Shown here piece by piece: positions 35,001-46,995 of a DNA stretch of 59,775 nt. Made by a program: the position numbers and the translations under genes. Under the pieces are notes generated by a model that worked only from the letters and a program-made list of their open reading frames with translations, ran no database searches and was not told the DNA's origin. Location: assembly GCA_009602725.1 (NCBI GenBank), contig WELB01000158.1, positions 253,078-312,852 on the forward strand. Reading direction: 5' to 3'. Positions within the stretch are counted from its first letter, which is position 1. Each line of letters begins with the position of its first letter. The stretch comes from Spirogloea muscicola (taxonomy: Eukaryota > Streptophyta > Zygnematophyceae > Spirogloeales > Spirogloeaceae).

Positions 35001-36741
35001 AGCTGTTTGGCATATATTTTGTGCAGACGTACATTGGACTATTCTACAACGCCATTGCACATCGCGACTTCCTCCTCCTACGGTCCTTCCTGAGCCGCCG
35101 CCTTATAGTCTCACAGGTCCACCCACCTACTTATCCCTCTCTTTCAGCAGCCTTCTGTGTCTGACTCATTTCCAGCTTGGCGCTGGGGAGTCTCATACCT
35201 GAGAAATGCTAGCCTCACTGATTCTGTATTTCAGGATGATTACCACATCCCACATATTTGAGACCGTGCTGCTGCTTCTTTAGCAATCATGGTGGCAAGA
35301 GGCATGACTCTCTTGTCTTCGCTATGAACCCATACCTTATGGTGCTGCAGGTCATCAACAACGTGACGGAAAGCCTGATTCCGTACCTGCGCTTCTACCA
35401 GAACAAGACAAAAGCGCTCAAGTAAGAGTGATCCAGTTGCACTCGAGGACAATGGCCTCTCTGCTTCCCATCCTGAGTCGTGAAAATCTCACAGACACTT
35501 GACATGCTTGTCTACCCACACTGCACATCCTCGAGCAGGGCTGAACAGGAAGCCAAGAAGGCAAAGGGCGAGAAAGCCACTGATCAGCAGACGTCGGCGG
35601 TGGAGCGGCAGTTCCTGATGCCGACATATGCAGCGAGCATCGGTGGCGGCAAGTACGATGGTCTGTTTGATGGTATGACGTGCAAAGTGCCTGCTCCAAT
35701 GTTTATCCTTCACCTTAATGCAAGTCATCTACAGAATCAGCGGACACCTTGTCAGCATGTTCTAATGGTGTGCCATATAATTGTCAGGATTCATTTCTGC
35801 ACATAGCATCATGAAGTAGTCAAGGTCGTATGAGCTCAGACCCTAGTCCACGTTTCTGCATTGATGGTGCAGATTTCTTAGAGCTGGCGCTGCAATTTGG
35901 CTACGTGGCCATGTTTGCGTCCACCTTCCCGTTGGTGGCTGTCCTTGCACTCCTGGTAAAGAGCTCTTTGCTGCATCTCATGCATGCTGACATACCTCAT
36001 ACCTCTTGAGAGAAATTAGTTGTGATAACATGGTTATCAGAACTAATATGATAGTAAGACTTTCCACTGTGCAGAACAATCTGGTGGAGATCAGGTCTGA
36101 CTCGTTCAAGCTGCTCGCAACCATGCGGCGGCCCGTCCCACACGCAGTGGCCTCCATAGGTGCCTGGCTCACAATCTTTCAGGTCTGACTCGACATCGAG
36201 CTCTCAACCAACAACCACTGTCACCTTGTGGTCTTGGCTTGGGGCTTGCCACCACAGGCACCTCTGTCACGACATGCAACTCCGTAGCCCCCATATGCTC
36301 ATGCACGTTCATAGTGTGCAGAATCTCGGCACAGTAGCAATTGTGAGCAACTGCGCGCTGATGGTCTTCATGGTGGAGGAGGGCAAGTGGCACCTGGAGC
36401 CTGGCCTGCTGGCCATTCTCCTGTTTGAGCACTGCCTCCTCTTGGCCAAGTCTGCACTGTCCTGGCTAGTGCCCGAGGTGTGGCTGCAAGCCAGCAGACA
36501 TTCAATGCACGTCTTTGAGTTGCATGTTTTCATGATTGATCTAGTATGTCTGCAACATTCACGATGTCATTGACGGAATATGCAGTAGTACTTTGGCAGC
36601 ATCTGTAAGCAAAGCTTGGAATGTGTGCAGGAGCCAGCTTGGGTCAAGCAGAAGCGTTTGAAGCGGGAGGCAGTGCATCAGCATTTCTCATCTCAGATCC
36701 TTCACTCGCGCTCAGCAAGGAACCTTGTCCAGGAAACGTAA
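32061..36741 (+). CDS. anoctamin/TMEM16-family membrane protein (N-terminus missing)
   Basis: Members are calcium-regulated lipid scramblases or ion channels, or tether the ER to the plasma membrane. Exons: 32061-32199, 32381-32496 (SWTERYHCLEFLLHDV), 32759-32882, ~32947-33000 (uncertain), ~33170-33272 (QPLDEIYCYFGPK), 33446-33537 (VAIYFAFLGFYTRWLLFPS), 33856-33960 (VPPVFALIVLVWAVVFLQFW), 34134-34394 (RWDLPIHDDE to ELAYWYGLRK), 34656-34788, 35027-35116 (YIGLFYNAIAHRDF), 35351-35421, 35539-35672, 35873-35955 (FGYVAMFASTFPLVAVLALL), 36075-36182 (NNLVEIRSDSFKLLATMRRP), 36322-36477, 36631-36741. The last stretches match the conserved NNxxEIRxDxxK region and C-terminal helices of the family. The intron after 33272 has a GC donor (AAG|GCAAGA). 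The exons near 32.95 and 33.17 kb do not join cleanly in phase as drawn. Acidic calcium-site residues were not checked individually. Which branch of the family it belongs to is open. Confidence 0.9.
32326..32665. repeat. degenerate telomere-like repeats in introns
   Basis: Several CCTAAACCC, CTTAAACCC and CCTAAGCC units in two anoctamin introns. They are short and irregular, not an array. Confidence 0.75.
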
Positions 36742-37157
36742 AGCTAGTGCTTCCTCCCTTTCATGTCAGGTCTTCCATATCATAGTCCATATTTATGCAG
36801 CACACCGCTTGCTCACTTAAACACAAGCTAAGTCTGCCAAACCTCCAGCGTGTTAGCTTTGGCCTCCACAGTCACTCTATAGGAAGAGGTAGACAGCATT
36901 GACAAGTTTGGGTACTGCGAAAGTTCCAGGATTCCCCCGTTTGTAAATTCCTCAAAGAGGAGTTGCTGGCTGTATGTCAATAGTTGATCGTTTTGTAAAG
37001 GTGAGCGAGGAAGGTGCTGGAAGTTGAGGTCAGCATGATCTCTACCCTGTCGTGTCATAAGCGAGAGACCGGAAGGAGCTAGGAAAGCAGAGTACTCGAA
37101 GTTCCCTCTGGAGCTCCAAAGAGGAAGTTTATGCTACGAAACTTCTGTTGCAGTCTG
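36742..37157. other. intergenic, convergent 3' ends
   Basis: Lies between the stops of the anoctamin (plus) and RTN4IP1-like (minus) genes. No other feature was recognised. Confidence 0.7.
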
Positions 37158-39843
37158 CTAGACTTGAAGGATAACTTTACCATGCACCTCCTTGCTCGCA
37201 CGTGCCCTGTGCGCCTCTGCTGCATCACTGAGTGGTAGCACCCTGCCAATGGGGACTTTGAGCCTGCCCTCGGATGCCAGCATCGCAATCTCCTCCAAGC
37301 CCTCCGGATCAGTCCTCGTCACCACCCAGTGGTACTCTGTTGCTCACATGCAAAGGCAGTCTCAAAATGTCTCAGAGTTATCCTCATCTCTGTTCAGGTC
37401 ATGTGAGCTGTGGCTGGCATCAGAATTACTTAAAACAAAGAACAGGCCTTGCTAAGGGCTTGGAGCAGGTCACATGCTGTGTGCCTGCAATCACCGACAG
37501 TGATCAGGACCAGAAGCTACATTGTAGCACAGTATGTTCACCTATGTCATGCGACTGCTTGTATTCCATCTGCTTCTGCATGAGGCGAGCTGATGCCATC
37601 GCCCCGCCAACCATAAGACCATACTCATCCGCAAACTTGACCAGCTCCCCCTAAGCAGGTAAGGGCAAGCCTTGTCTATAAGCCCAAAAGTTAGTTCTGC
37701 AAGCAGTTTGTGGCTTGCATCTGAGGTTCTGAGCTGCTCGGACTTTGCGTGTGCTAGCAACCTGCTGCAACCTTGTGCTATGCTACACGAGGCAAGCAAT
37801 TGTTGAGAAAATTCAACAGATTGAAATTTGCATGGGCCACGGCAGTCTGAGGATAGGGCGATGCACTACATAGTTGTTAAGGAGAAGCTGGATGACAACA
37901 AATATATAGCAGCAGGCGTTGGCGTGCTTACTTGCAGTGTGAGGTAGACTCCTCCAGCTCTCAAGAGACCCACCCCCATGGCCTCCGTCTCTGGCAGGTT
38001 GGGTGTCCCAATTGTGTCCAGCACAACATCGAAGGGACCGGCCAACTCCTCCTTCAGATTCTGCAAAGTGTAATCATTGTATGCAGCATACTCTCCAGCT
38101 TAAGACCATATACAAGGGCGCGCGGACTTTTGACCAAGCTTTGCACTTGGACTCTTCCACAGTTACTTTTAGCAAGTTGAGTGGTGTCAGCTGCTTGTGC
38201 TTGGGGACCAACCCTGCAGGCGCCATGATCAACGCCAGCATGCAAGCCAAGCTTTGATCCTCAGCGCCTGACATCCTACCACAATTACTGCTGTCATGAC
38301 ATCTAAATTGTCAATAAATACATCCGAGCTTTAATTCGTGCAGGGCTTAGCTAGGGTTCCTTTCAGGCCGAATGGTATCCTACAGGGGAGTCGTAGTGCA
38401 CGGAGCGGTTTGCGCCAAGCGCGCGTGTGCCTTCTAGGCTCTTGAAGCCGCAGGTGCAAGCCACCTCACAGCCAGCCGCAACAGCGAGTTGGATAGCGGA
38501 GAGCCCGACTGCGCCCCCCCCTCCCAGCACCAGAACCTTCTGGCTGCACAGCATCCCTGCAAAGCATGACAACCCCGTCGTTCTGCGGAAGAGATGCTAA
38601 CACCAAGCCCTTTGTATTGAAAGTAATTATATGTCAAAACCGAAGCGCAAAGATCTCATTACAAGCCTGGTTCTCGCTTGGTGCTTGGAAGAACCTCTGG
38701 ACCTGACCAACCTACTGGCCATGCTGAGCTTATCAACAGTCGTTTGTCAGCAACTCGGGCACCGAATGGGGAGGATGGCTTACCCCTCTTTAATGCTGGC
38801 GATGCTCCGCAGCGCCCGCCAGGCCGTCAAGGCGCTGAAAGGGATGGCAGCAGCTTCCTGCGGCAGAATTTGCAACTTGGAGTTGAAAATTGCCGCAACT
38901 TGGGAAGGAGTGATGCACTCAAAGCTGCAGATAAATCACCTTCATCTTCTGATACATTGCTTGCGACACTTGTGAACTTGCTTCACCAAACAAGGCATAT
39001 GTAGCTGAAGCTTGTTTGGCTGGGCCTGCACCAACCTCATGGCTGAGTCCCGCAGGCTTGGCTGCGAGCTGGCTGTCCTCCAGGAGCGCGTACTGGCTGT
39101 ACGTGCCACGCTGAGCCGTGGGATGGAGCGCCCCGAAGACCTCGAGGCCCTCCCGCAGCCCGCGGACGTTGGCCCCGGCCTTGGCGACGACGCCCGACAC
39201 GTCCCTGCCCAGTATGAGCGGCAGGAGAGGCCCGAAGAGCGACTTGCCGTAGCCCTCCCGCATCTGAAAGCGCCACAATCGTGCGCAGTCGTCAACAAAT
39301 CCACGTCGTTCCGCCATGGCTTGGCTAGACGAGTGCAAAGGCACGACCACCACAGACACAGCGCATGACGCTCGTTTCCCTTCTAAAGCCACTAGAGGCC
39401 CAGGCTGATGGCCATTGGTGCTGGCTCGCAAGACCAGCGAAAATGGCCTCCACGGCAGGGCCTCAACGTCCGCGCGACGGCGGCGGAAGCGGCCACGGCC
39501 ATCAGCCTCGCCGACGAGCACGACTGGCGCTGCCGACGACGTCCAACGGCGGCGGCAGTGGCCACGGCCATCAGCCTTGCCGACGAGCACGACGATGTGC
39601 GCTGCCGACAACGTCCATCCATCGCCACAGGCGGCCCGGGAGCGACTGCCTCACCCGGATGTCCAGGGGGTTGACGGCGGCGGCGCGCACGGCGACGAGG
39701 ACATGGCCGGGCCCGCAGTCCGGCACCGGCGAGTCGTGGCGCAGCTGCAGCGCCTCGGGCGGGCCGAACGCCGGCAGCACCACGGACGCGCACGTCGTCG
39801 CCAGCCCGCGGCGCAGCTCGCGCGCCGCCACGAGCGCCGCCAT
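37158..39843 (-). CDS. RTN4IP1: RTN4IP1-like NAD(P)H quinone oxidoreductase, mitochondrial
   Basis: A zinc-free medium-chain dehydrogenase of the RTN4IP1 group, which in animals acts in mitochondrial coenzyme Q metabolism. Seven exons give a complete 355-residue protein with consistent phases: 39843-39655, 39263-39036, 38857-38784, 38543-38384, 38060-37932, 37650-37542, 37336-37158. The Arg-rich start (MAALVAARELRRGLATTCAS) looks like a mitochondrial presequence. VNPLDIR and LPLILGRDVSGVVAKAG mark the GroES-like half. KVLVLGGGGAVGLSAIQLA is the nucleotide-binding Rossmann loop. FDVVLDTIG and the C-terminal EVHGKVILQV fit the family. Length is usual for the family. The start codon lies 156 bases from the start of an unknown plus-strand gene, suggesting a shared promoter. 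Substrate is inferred from the family only. Confidence 0.92.
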
Positions 39844-39999
39844 GGCCGCGCCGGCGCCGGCGCCGGCAACGGCAGAGACAAACTCTCAGCGCGACAAACG
39901 CCGTAGTGCCTCTACTGCCGCCGTGATGGCTTAGGCAGCGCTGACATGCAGTGAAGACTGCTCGTCGTCGCCAAGAGCAGCCGGCTCCTGGCTCTGCTC
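39844..39999. promoter_or_regulatory. putative bidirectional promoter
   Basis: The 156 bases between the start codons of the RTN4IP1-like gene (minus) and the unknown gene (plus). No TATA box is obvious. The role is inferred from geometry alone. Confidence 0.35.
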
Positions 40000-41934
40000 A
40001 TGGAGAGCATGGCGCAGAGCGACGGCGGCGGCAGTGGCGGCGGCGGCGGCAGCGGCGGAGCCTGCGGCGGCCGCCTTTCCGAGGCTACTGTGAGCCCACG
40101 AGCGCAGTGCTCAGCTAGTGCTCAGGTAAGCGGAAGAAGAATTTGAATCGCCCACAGAAAATACTAACGTCAGGTGGCCAGATTCGGCGTTCTGCCTTCA
40201 GAATGGCCACAGCTCCTCGCAGATATCAGTGCATGTATCTTCGTCTTTCTGAGATTTTCTTCTTAGCACGAAGCTCGTCGGAAGGTGGTGGTGGCTAAGC
40301 AAGCTCAGCTCAAACCGGGAGAATTGCACAAGGTCTGGTGAGGCAATTTGTAAATGGTGGCCAGATGCCACATTCTGCGTTCAGGATGGCCACAGTTCCA
40401 CACAGGTACACTGCATTCATCTTCGTTGGGGGGTTCTGACAGGTGTACAAGAGCGAGGGCTTGACGCAGTGTAAGAGGCGACCAACGACTACTTCGAAGC
40501 TTGGAAGGAAGGTGAGCCATAACTTACATCGGGCTGTCCATCTTGTGTTTCTGAGCTTTGACAGCTCTCAGCTCGACCTGCAGGTGGTGATATGTCCAGA
40601 ATCTTGTTCCGATGCACAATAGCGAACAGGTGGCAGAGTACATTACACGTACTGTGAAAGAGGTCCTCTTAAATACGTGGAAGGCTAAGCAGAGCCCAGG
40701 ACCAAATTTTCAAACCGCGTCGTGCAATCCAGAGGCGCTTGAGGCAGTCAACTTGACGAAGAAGACGGCCTCCCAAGGAAACAGTCAAAAGTCCTGGTCA
40801 AGATATCAAATTATACCAAGTGGCTTAAGCTAGATAATTGTCACTATGGGCGTGGCCAAACACTTGGAGACCACACCATGATACCACTGGGACAAGCTTA
40901 TAGTACTTGATGATATATGTCAAGCACATCGGCATTTCGAGGGTGACTGTCAATGGTACTGCATGTGGACCTCCAAGCAATGAGCCTTCGAGCGAGTCAT
41001 CTGCACCGTCTATTCAATCACGAGCTGTTGACTTGCCTTCCTGCACATAGCAAGAATACGGTGTTTCTCCAAGTATGTCTTTTGTAAGCATCAGCCACTC
41101 GATGACAATAGTATCGTGGTTTCGAGTACATGGAGCAAATTGCTTTTGGGTATCCGTCTGTAAATCTCACCTGTGGGCTGGCTTGTGGATACCAGTGGCT
41201 TGTGGATATCAGTGTGCTATGTCTTCTGTCCTACCTAATGCCAAGCTTGCTAATTTTCATCTAGTCATCGAACTTTCTTGCAATGGACTTACCTGCAGAC
41301 CACCACTCACTCAGATCAGCCAACTGTCCCTTCACTAAGCCATGGGCAATGGAACGTCCAGACGAGCAAAATTTCTACAACGCCTTCGAGAGTATCACCC
41401 AGTAGTTACACGACGCTCAAGCAGCACATTGAGGACCTTGTTCTGCAGGAGATTCCATCTTAAGCTCGAATAGGCTGATAAATCTAAATATGGCTTCAGA
41501 GGTCCAGAGTGAAGAATTGTGCAGCAAATAAATCTTTGATTTACAGAAAGTGACATCTGGCCAGCTGAGGCCTCGAATACAGGGAAATACAGTTGAATTG
41601 CAGCTGTGAGGCCCGCCACATACAGGAGTGAGATGACTCACAATCTGAAGGGTTTGCTTTCATCAATGTCCTCCATGCAATCCTCAACACTAGAGGAAGT
41701 ACCTACCTCTGTACTTGTCACAGAAAATGCACAATAGTCTGAATCTACCACAAAACCGGGTGTGTATCCTATCCTGCCTATGGACAGGAAGGCCAACGGG
41801 CTTCCCGATGCTTCATCAGCTGCACATCTGGTGGGCAAAACGGGATTGCCTGGCACAGGCAGTTGGCTCGTCTGCGCAAAGACAAGATCCTAGATTTCGC
41901 CCTCAAGCCCCTCACCTGTCAGGAGCTGTCATAG
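40000..41934 (+). CDS. unrecognised multi-exon gene
   Basis: Phase-compatible exons with good splice sites: 40000-40125 (MESMAQSDGG, Gly/Ser-rich, donor GTAAGC), 40267-40332 (HEARRKVVVAKQAQLKPG), 40443-40511 (VYKSEGLTQCKRRPTTTSK), 40565-40629 (SARPAGGDMSRILFRCTIAN). A plausible last exon is 41863-41934 (LARLRKDKILDFALKPLTC, ending QELS). The exons between are uncertain; candidates include 41,404-41,463 (SYTTLKQHIEDLVLQEIPS), which ends in a stop and could instead be the end of a first gene. The protein is basic in its first part. It converges on the SBP2 gene. No family was recognised. Confidence 0.45.
40173..40440 (+). repeat. intronic direct repeat, two copies about 182 bp apart
   Basis: A block of about 80 bp starting GGTGGCCAGAT recurs (40,173 and 40,355). 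Shared landmarks are TTCAG-ATGGCCACAG and ATCTTCGT. The two blocks sit in successive introns of the unknown gene, flanking exon two, which suggests duplication of an intron segment. Confidence 0.7.
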
Positions 41935-42082
41935 GCGTCTTTGCAACCTACGCTAAGCAGACGAGTGCTCTGCAGGCTGCAGAGAAAGACTCTCCACCAT
42001 TGACGGTATCTTCACCATTGACAGAAAGTACAAAGGCCTCCTTGAAGACACTAATCTAACCCACTATATCTCCAGTTCTTCA

Positions 42083-45000
42083 CTACGTTACAGGGGAGGA
42101 CACCTCAAGCGCAGAGGGGTTCGGGGTAGGCTGCGGAGGGCAGTGGGACGCGGCTTCGTCCTTGTGAAGGGCGAGCCACTGCTCGCGGCCCTTGGCAGCA
42201 TGGGAGACCATTTCCTTGAAAAGGCCGTTGGCGCCGTCGTAGTCGCAAATGGCGACTGTGCTCATGCGAACACGCCTCCCGAATGCCTGTGGTAACAAGA
42301 GAGACACCAAACCTCAGGATGAGCAGCAGACTATGCAATTCTTGACCCACGTCGCAGATAATACGAGCATCAATTGACTCTGTTGCCAGGACAGAAGCTT
42401 GGCATGTACTTTGAAACTGATGCACACCCACAAGAATCAACCATCACACCTGGGCTATGCGGCTCTTGGTAAGGGCAAAGACCACTGTCACTTCGTTCGC
42501 TTCAGCCTGCTGCAGAATGCTGGTGACTGTGCTGTCTAATCCACCTGCATCATTGGCCCACTGCTCAAATCCAGTAAGTGCATGCTACTTTGCTTCTTCT
42601 GTCTCCCGGTAGATTGCCAGGCTCAGCTATTGCAGCTTGCAAAGAGCTTGACATCTTATCAGAACATCAGTAGTCATGCTGACCTTCGGAAGTGATCTCC
42701 TCGATATTAGGGGCCACGATGATGCACTTGGCACGCTTTGTGCGCACTGCTCTGGACACCTCTCTCAAACCTACCACTAAACGCCTCTTCTTCTTGGCCT
42801 GCTAAACAAGAAGCTCAAGTGAACTTAGTGGATGCACTTTAGTCCCCACAGAGTAAAGCTCAACACCCAGTTCACAAGGAAGCTCCTTCATCATCCACAT
42901 TCAGTCCAAGGGTTTCACTTAGATTGTACTTCTCTCCTGCTGCAGATTACTAGCCAAGAAAGTCCATACCTTCAAAGCATCTTTTGCCTTGGCACGCTCC
43001 TGGAAGCGTAGGAGCTCCTTCAGAAGTTCTGTTGTTACTCGGTTCAACTCTGTCGTGATGACTTGATTGCAGTACCTGAAGGTATGGTGCAAAGCATGAA
43101 TCAGAACCAGGGATACAACCCTCATTTGCTTTTCTTGCAGTGTCTAAATTCGTTCAGTGGAGCAGACCTCTACAGCACAGTATTGCAACTGCCTCCTGAC
43201 TACACGCCCTCGAGAAGAACTGTATCACAATGAAGAGTCAGACAGTCAACTTCCAGGAGCCGGTGACCCACTTCAGAGCACTTCAGAATGAGAAGGGCGC
43301 AGAACCTTATATGTACGTCTGGTCCTATGTACGTGTTGGGCTTGGCCTTCTCCTTGGTCATGTCCTCCACAGACTGCTGGTTAGGAGCGTGTGGCATCCC
43401 AACCCACTCATCGGAAGACCTGCTGACACTGCCAGCCGGTTGCTGCTCGAACGACTGGCCTTCATGATCAGCCAGCCCGCCTAGCCAATCTTTCTCCCAG
43501 CCCGGCAGCTGAGCCTGCTGCTCTAGCAAGTCCTCGGCAGCACTGGGGAGCCTGGCCTGACTGCTGTTGCTGCAGTTGTCTCGTGCCTCGTCTCCGCTGT
43601 CTTCGCTGTGCCCCTCACTGAGGCCAGCATCGCTGCCGCCCTTGGACTCGGAACTGGCAGATATGGTACAGACGCCACAATTGTGACAACAATGGGAAGA
43701 CGTGGAGGTGCTCGCGACGGCACCTACAGTTGGCTTGGAGTTGGAGTCTCCCTCAGCAGCTGTCACAGCAACCAAGCCAACATTCAGACAGCAGAGTGAC
43801 TCACTATATATAGCTGTTGACTCTTCGAGCATCGCATCCCTGGCAATATTGCAAGGTCTGACCAGGACGATCACAGCAGTCCATACTTTCCGTCTGCTCA
43901 TCTCAGGAGGGTGATGAAGCAATCCTGAGAATGGGAGCTCACAATTGCCTTCCAAGACCTCTCCAGAGCTCTGCTTCATCGCCCGCTCCCGGAGAATGAC
44001 CTTCTTGAGGGCACTCAGCTTCTTCTTCTTGGGGACCAGCCTCTCCTTGCCTCGTCGCTGGATCAGCAACGTTGAGGACGCCACGTTGGGGTTGACGACC
44101 ATCTGCGCATCACGATATTGGCCTCTCACAGGGCTGACACCTTGTGGCACGGTGGAGGCTGAAGTGCCCTGAAACGAGGCCTTGCGGTAGTTGTCAACGG
44201 GTGGCAGGGTCTGCTTTCCACCAGCCTGCCACAGGACAGGAGGATGGCAAACTCAGCTTGATGAGAAGGACAAGACGACCAGCACTCATCCCAGTAGTAG
44301 ACTGGTCCTAAGCTGACGCAAGGAGGAGGGTAGAGGCCAGCCAGATGACGGAGGACGACAGATCTCTCCCTGGCAGAGGATGCAGACCATTCAGGATATT
44401 AACGTAACCAACTGCGTCTGTGTCAATGCAGGACTTGGTCGTGGTCGTGATAGCCAAATAAGCGATGCTCAATCTAGAGGACGACTTTGTACTCAGATTG
44501 ACGCTTCTAAGGACAGGCACCACAAGCGATGGGTAGATCAGGTTACCAAGCGCAAGGTTGTGGCTGCCGCTATGACATCAGCCATATAGGTAGCGTGTCG
44601 CTTGCTTGCAGCTGTTGCGGCTGAAGCAGCTGTCACCTGGGCCTGCTGCAAGACATCCAGCATGGCGGTGTTACTAATGGAGACTGATGTGAAATCTTCA
44701 ATCACCCACATTCTACGCTTAGTATAGTGGATTGATTATCACTAAGAAGCATCTGATGACCCACATTCTAAATATAGCATAATAATGATTATTACTATAA
44801 GCATCCCACGTCAGCTCCATAAGCAAGATGCTGGACAGGCAGGCGCTGACCTGGGCTTCGACAAACTTGCGCTCCTCAGAGTTGATCCCGTCATGCTTGC
44901 TCAGAAGGTGCTGCTCCATGGCCGCAAACATCTTCAAGATCTTCCCGCAAGACAAGCACTTGAGCTGCACACAGATGCGCAATGACGTGTGAAGCCAACA

Positions 45001-45722
45001 AGCTGAGGCGGAGCGACAGCATGCAAGCAGCCGAGGATGCAGTGGCACTGGTCAGGAAGACCTGAAACCACTGCAGCGGACTTGGAATCTGGCGATGACA
45101 TATAATTGGAGCTGTGGATAAGAAGACTGACATTGCCGTATGCATCCATTCGGCTCTTGCGCGCCTCAGCCGCGACCCGTGCGTGCAGGTCCATTTGCAG
45201 GTCCATGTACGCATGGGGCACCGCCAGGCTGTCCCGCTCGTACTGCGGAGCCGAGGCTTCGGCGAGCCTGAGGGACATCAGCTGCCGGCACGACTCCAGC
45301 ATGTTGTACTGGTCGACATCGTACGCCGCAGTTGCCGGAGCCTGCGCCACGTGCCTGTTGAAGAGCTTGCTCTGCTGGTAGTGCTGCAACGAGTCAGCCT
45401 GCCAAGAAGCACGCTCATGGTTACCAGATGAGCAGAAAAACCAAAGCCGTGCTGTGACAAAGCTGGTGCAGAGCCAATTTCGCCTGCCATGTATTGTTTC
45501 AAGTTCTACATCATGTGCCTTACTGCTGGACCTAGAGAAACGGCACGGCTGTCTAGGGACGCCAAGTAGCTGCTCGTCCATGTGTGCAGGTGGGTTGTCG
45601 AGAGCCCAAACCTTGGCCGCAACGAGGCTCTGGATGGACGGGCCGGGAAGTCCGGCCCACTCCGAGGGGTGCGCGGCCCTCAGGAACTCGTCCTCGAGGC
45701 GGAGCAGCGGCGGCCCCCGCTC
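42083..45722 (-). CDS. SBP2: SECIS-binding protein 2-like, L7Ae domain with upstream C2H2 finger
   Basis: SBP2 binds the SECIS element in selenoprotein mRNAs and lets UGA be read as selenocysteine. Exons in phase: 45722-45612, 45398-45132, 44964-44851 (CLSCGKILKMFAAMEQHLLS then KH, a C-x2-C-x12-H-x4-H finger), 44642-44547, 44225-43306 (VPKKKKLSALKKVILRERAM), 43075-42970 (YCNQVITTELNRVTTELLK), 42798-42684 (KKKRRLVVGLREVSRAVR, then KCIIVAPNIEEITSE), 42544-42450 (EVTVVFALTKSRIAQ), 42286-42083 (MSTVAICDYDGANGLFKEMV). The last four match the SBP2 L7Ae RNA-binding domain, and the KKKKLSALKK segment its SECIS-binding region. Finding a C2H2 finger in the same frame chain is unusual. Part of the long exon (about 43.8-43.96 kb) reads like an in-frame intron. 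More N-terminal exon sequence probably lies at 45.8-46.1 kb and in the gap. Confidence 0.88.
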
Positions 45723-46110
45723 CTGAGAGGCATCTGAGGACGTCAAACCCTTGCACCAGCCCCGAGCATCGCTCGTCAAGGTGGGGACGTTGCAGCAAAC
45801 GTTCTATCGTAAGCACGATCGTCTCAAACAGATGGCCGGAGAGGACCGTGGGAGCCTCTGCTCCATCTAATGCTCCATCTCATGGCTCGAGAGGCCCGCA
45901 GAAAGGCACGAGGCTGGCGCAGCCGAGGCTGCGCTGTGGCTCTGGGAGATGGACAGAGCGGCAAGGAGCTGGGAGGTCGCGGAGGTCACGTCGGGCGGAG
46001 GAGCGGTCCAGTCGACGGCGGGGGCGAGCTGCCCCGGCAGGCCGCGGCCGGCGCCGGCGCCGAGGGGAGGCGGCGGAGGAGCCGCGAGGCCCGCCAGGTG
46101 GCGCCACGGC

Positions 46111-46282
46111 NNNNNNNNNNNNNNNNNNNNNNNNNNNNNNNNNNNNNNNNNNNNNNNNNNNNNNNNNNNNNNNNNNNNNNNNNNNNNNNNNNNNNNNNNN
46201 NNNNNNNNNNNNNNNNNNNNNNNNNNNNNNNNNNNNNNNNNNNNNNNNNNNNNNNNNNNNNNNNNNNNNNNNNNNNNNNNNN
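46111..46282. other. assembly gap (172 N)
   Basis: Joins the SBP2 contig to a contig that begins with telomere repeats. Confidence 0.99.
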
Positions 46283-46735
46283 TAAACCCTAAACCCTAAA
46301 CCCTAAACCCTAAACCCTAAACCCTAAACCCTAAACCCTAAACCCTAAACCCTAAACCCTAAACCCTAAACCCTAAACCCTAAACCCTAAACCCTAAACC
46401 CTAAACCCTAAACCCTAAACCCTAAACCCTAAACCCTAAACCCTAAACCCTAAACCCTAAACCCTAAACCCTAAACCCTAAACCCTAAACCCTAAACCCT
46501 AAACCCTAAACCCTAAACCCTAAACCCTAAACCCTAAACCCTAAACCCTAAACCCTAAACCCTAAACCCTAAACCCTAAACCCTAAACCCTAAACCCTAA
46601 ACCCTAAACCCTAAACCCTAAACCCTAAACCCTAAACCCTAAACCCTAAACCCTAAACCCTAAACCCTAAACCCTAAACCCTAAACCCTAAACCCTAAAC
46701 CCTAAACCCTAAACCCTAAACCCTAAACCCTAAAC
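46283..46735. repeat. telomeric array, about 65 copies of CCCTAAA
   Basis: 453 bases of perfect CCCTAAA heptamers (plant-type TTTAGGG on the other strand), ending abruptly at 46,735. The C-rich strand reads 5' to 3' toward unique sequence on the right, the orientation of a left chromosome end. Confidence 0.98.
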
Positions 46736-46995
46736 GCAGCCTACCGCTTCAGCATGCGGCACCTCAGTCCGTGGCGACAGCAACGTGGCTGCCGCATCGG
46801 GCCAGCCATACAGGCGCCGGGGGGCAGTCACTAGCTCAAGCGGCTGGGTTCCGCCGCAGCTGGTCTGTGAGCGGCTGGCGATTGGCGCAGCGCCTGCATC
46901 TGCGGAATCAGAGGACCGTGCAAGAGGTGGGGCGCCGGCTCGGGTCGTGCTCGGTCTGGGCCGGCGTGCGGAGGAAGGCACCTCGCCAGCCGGCC
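46736..46995. other. telomere-adjacent unique sequence
   Basis: GC-rich with overlapping short ORFs on both strands. No gene or repeat was recognised. Confidence 0.4.

Noticed and set aside
43200-43305. Continuation of the long SBP2 ORF to a stop at 43,200
   Set aside because: A donor at 43,306 joins in phase to the conserved YCNQV exon; the remaining codons are intron.
46283-46735. Regularly spaced repeat that could suggest a CRISPR array
   Set aside because: It is a pure heptamer with no spacers and is a telomere array.
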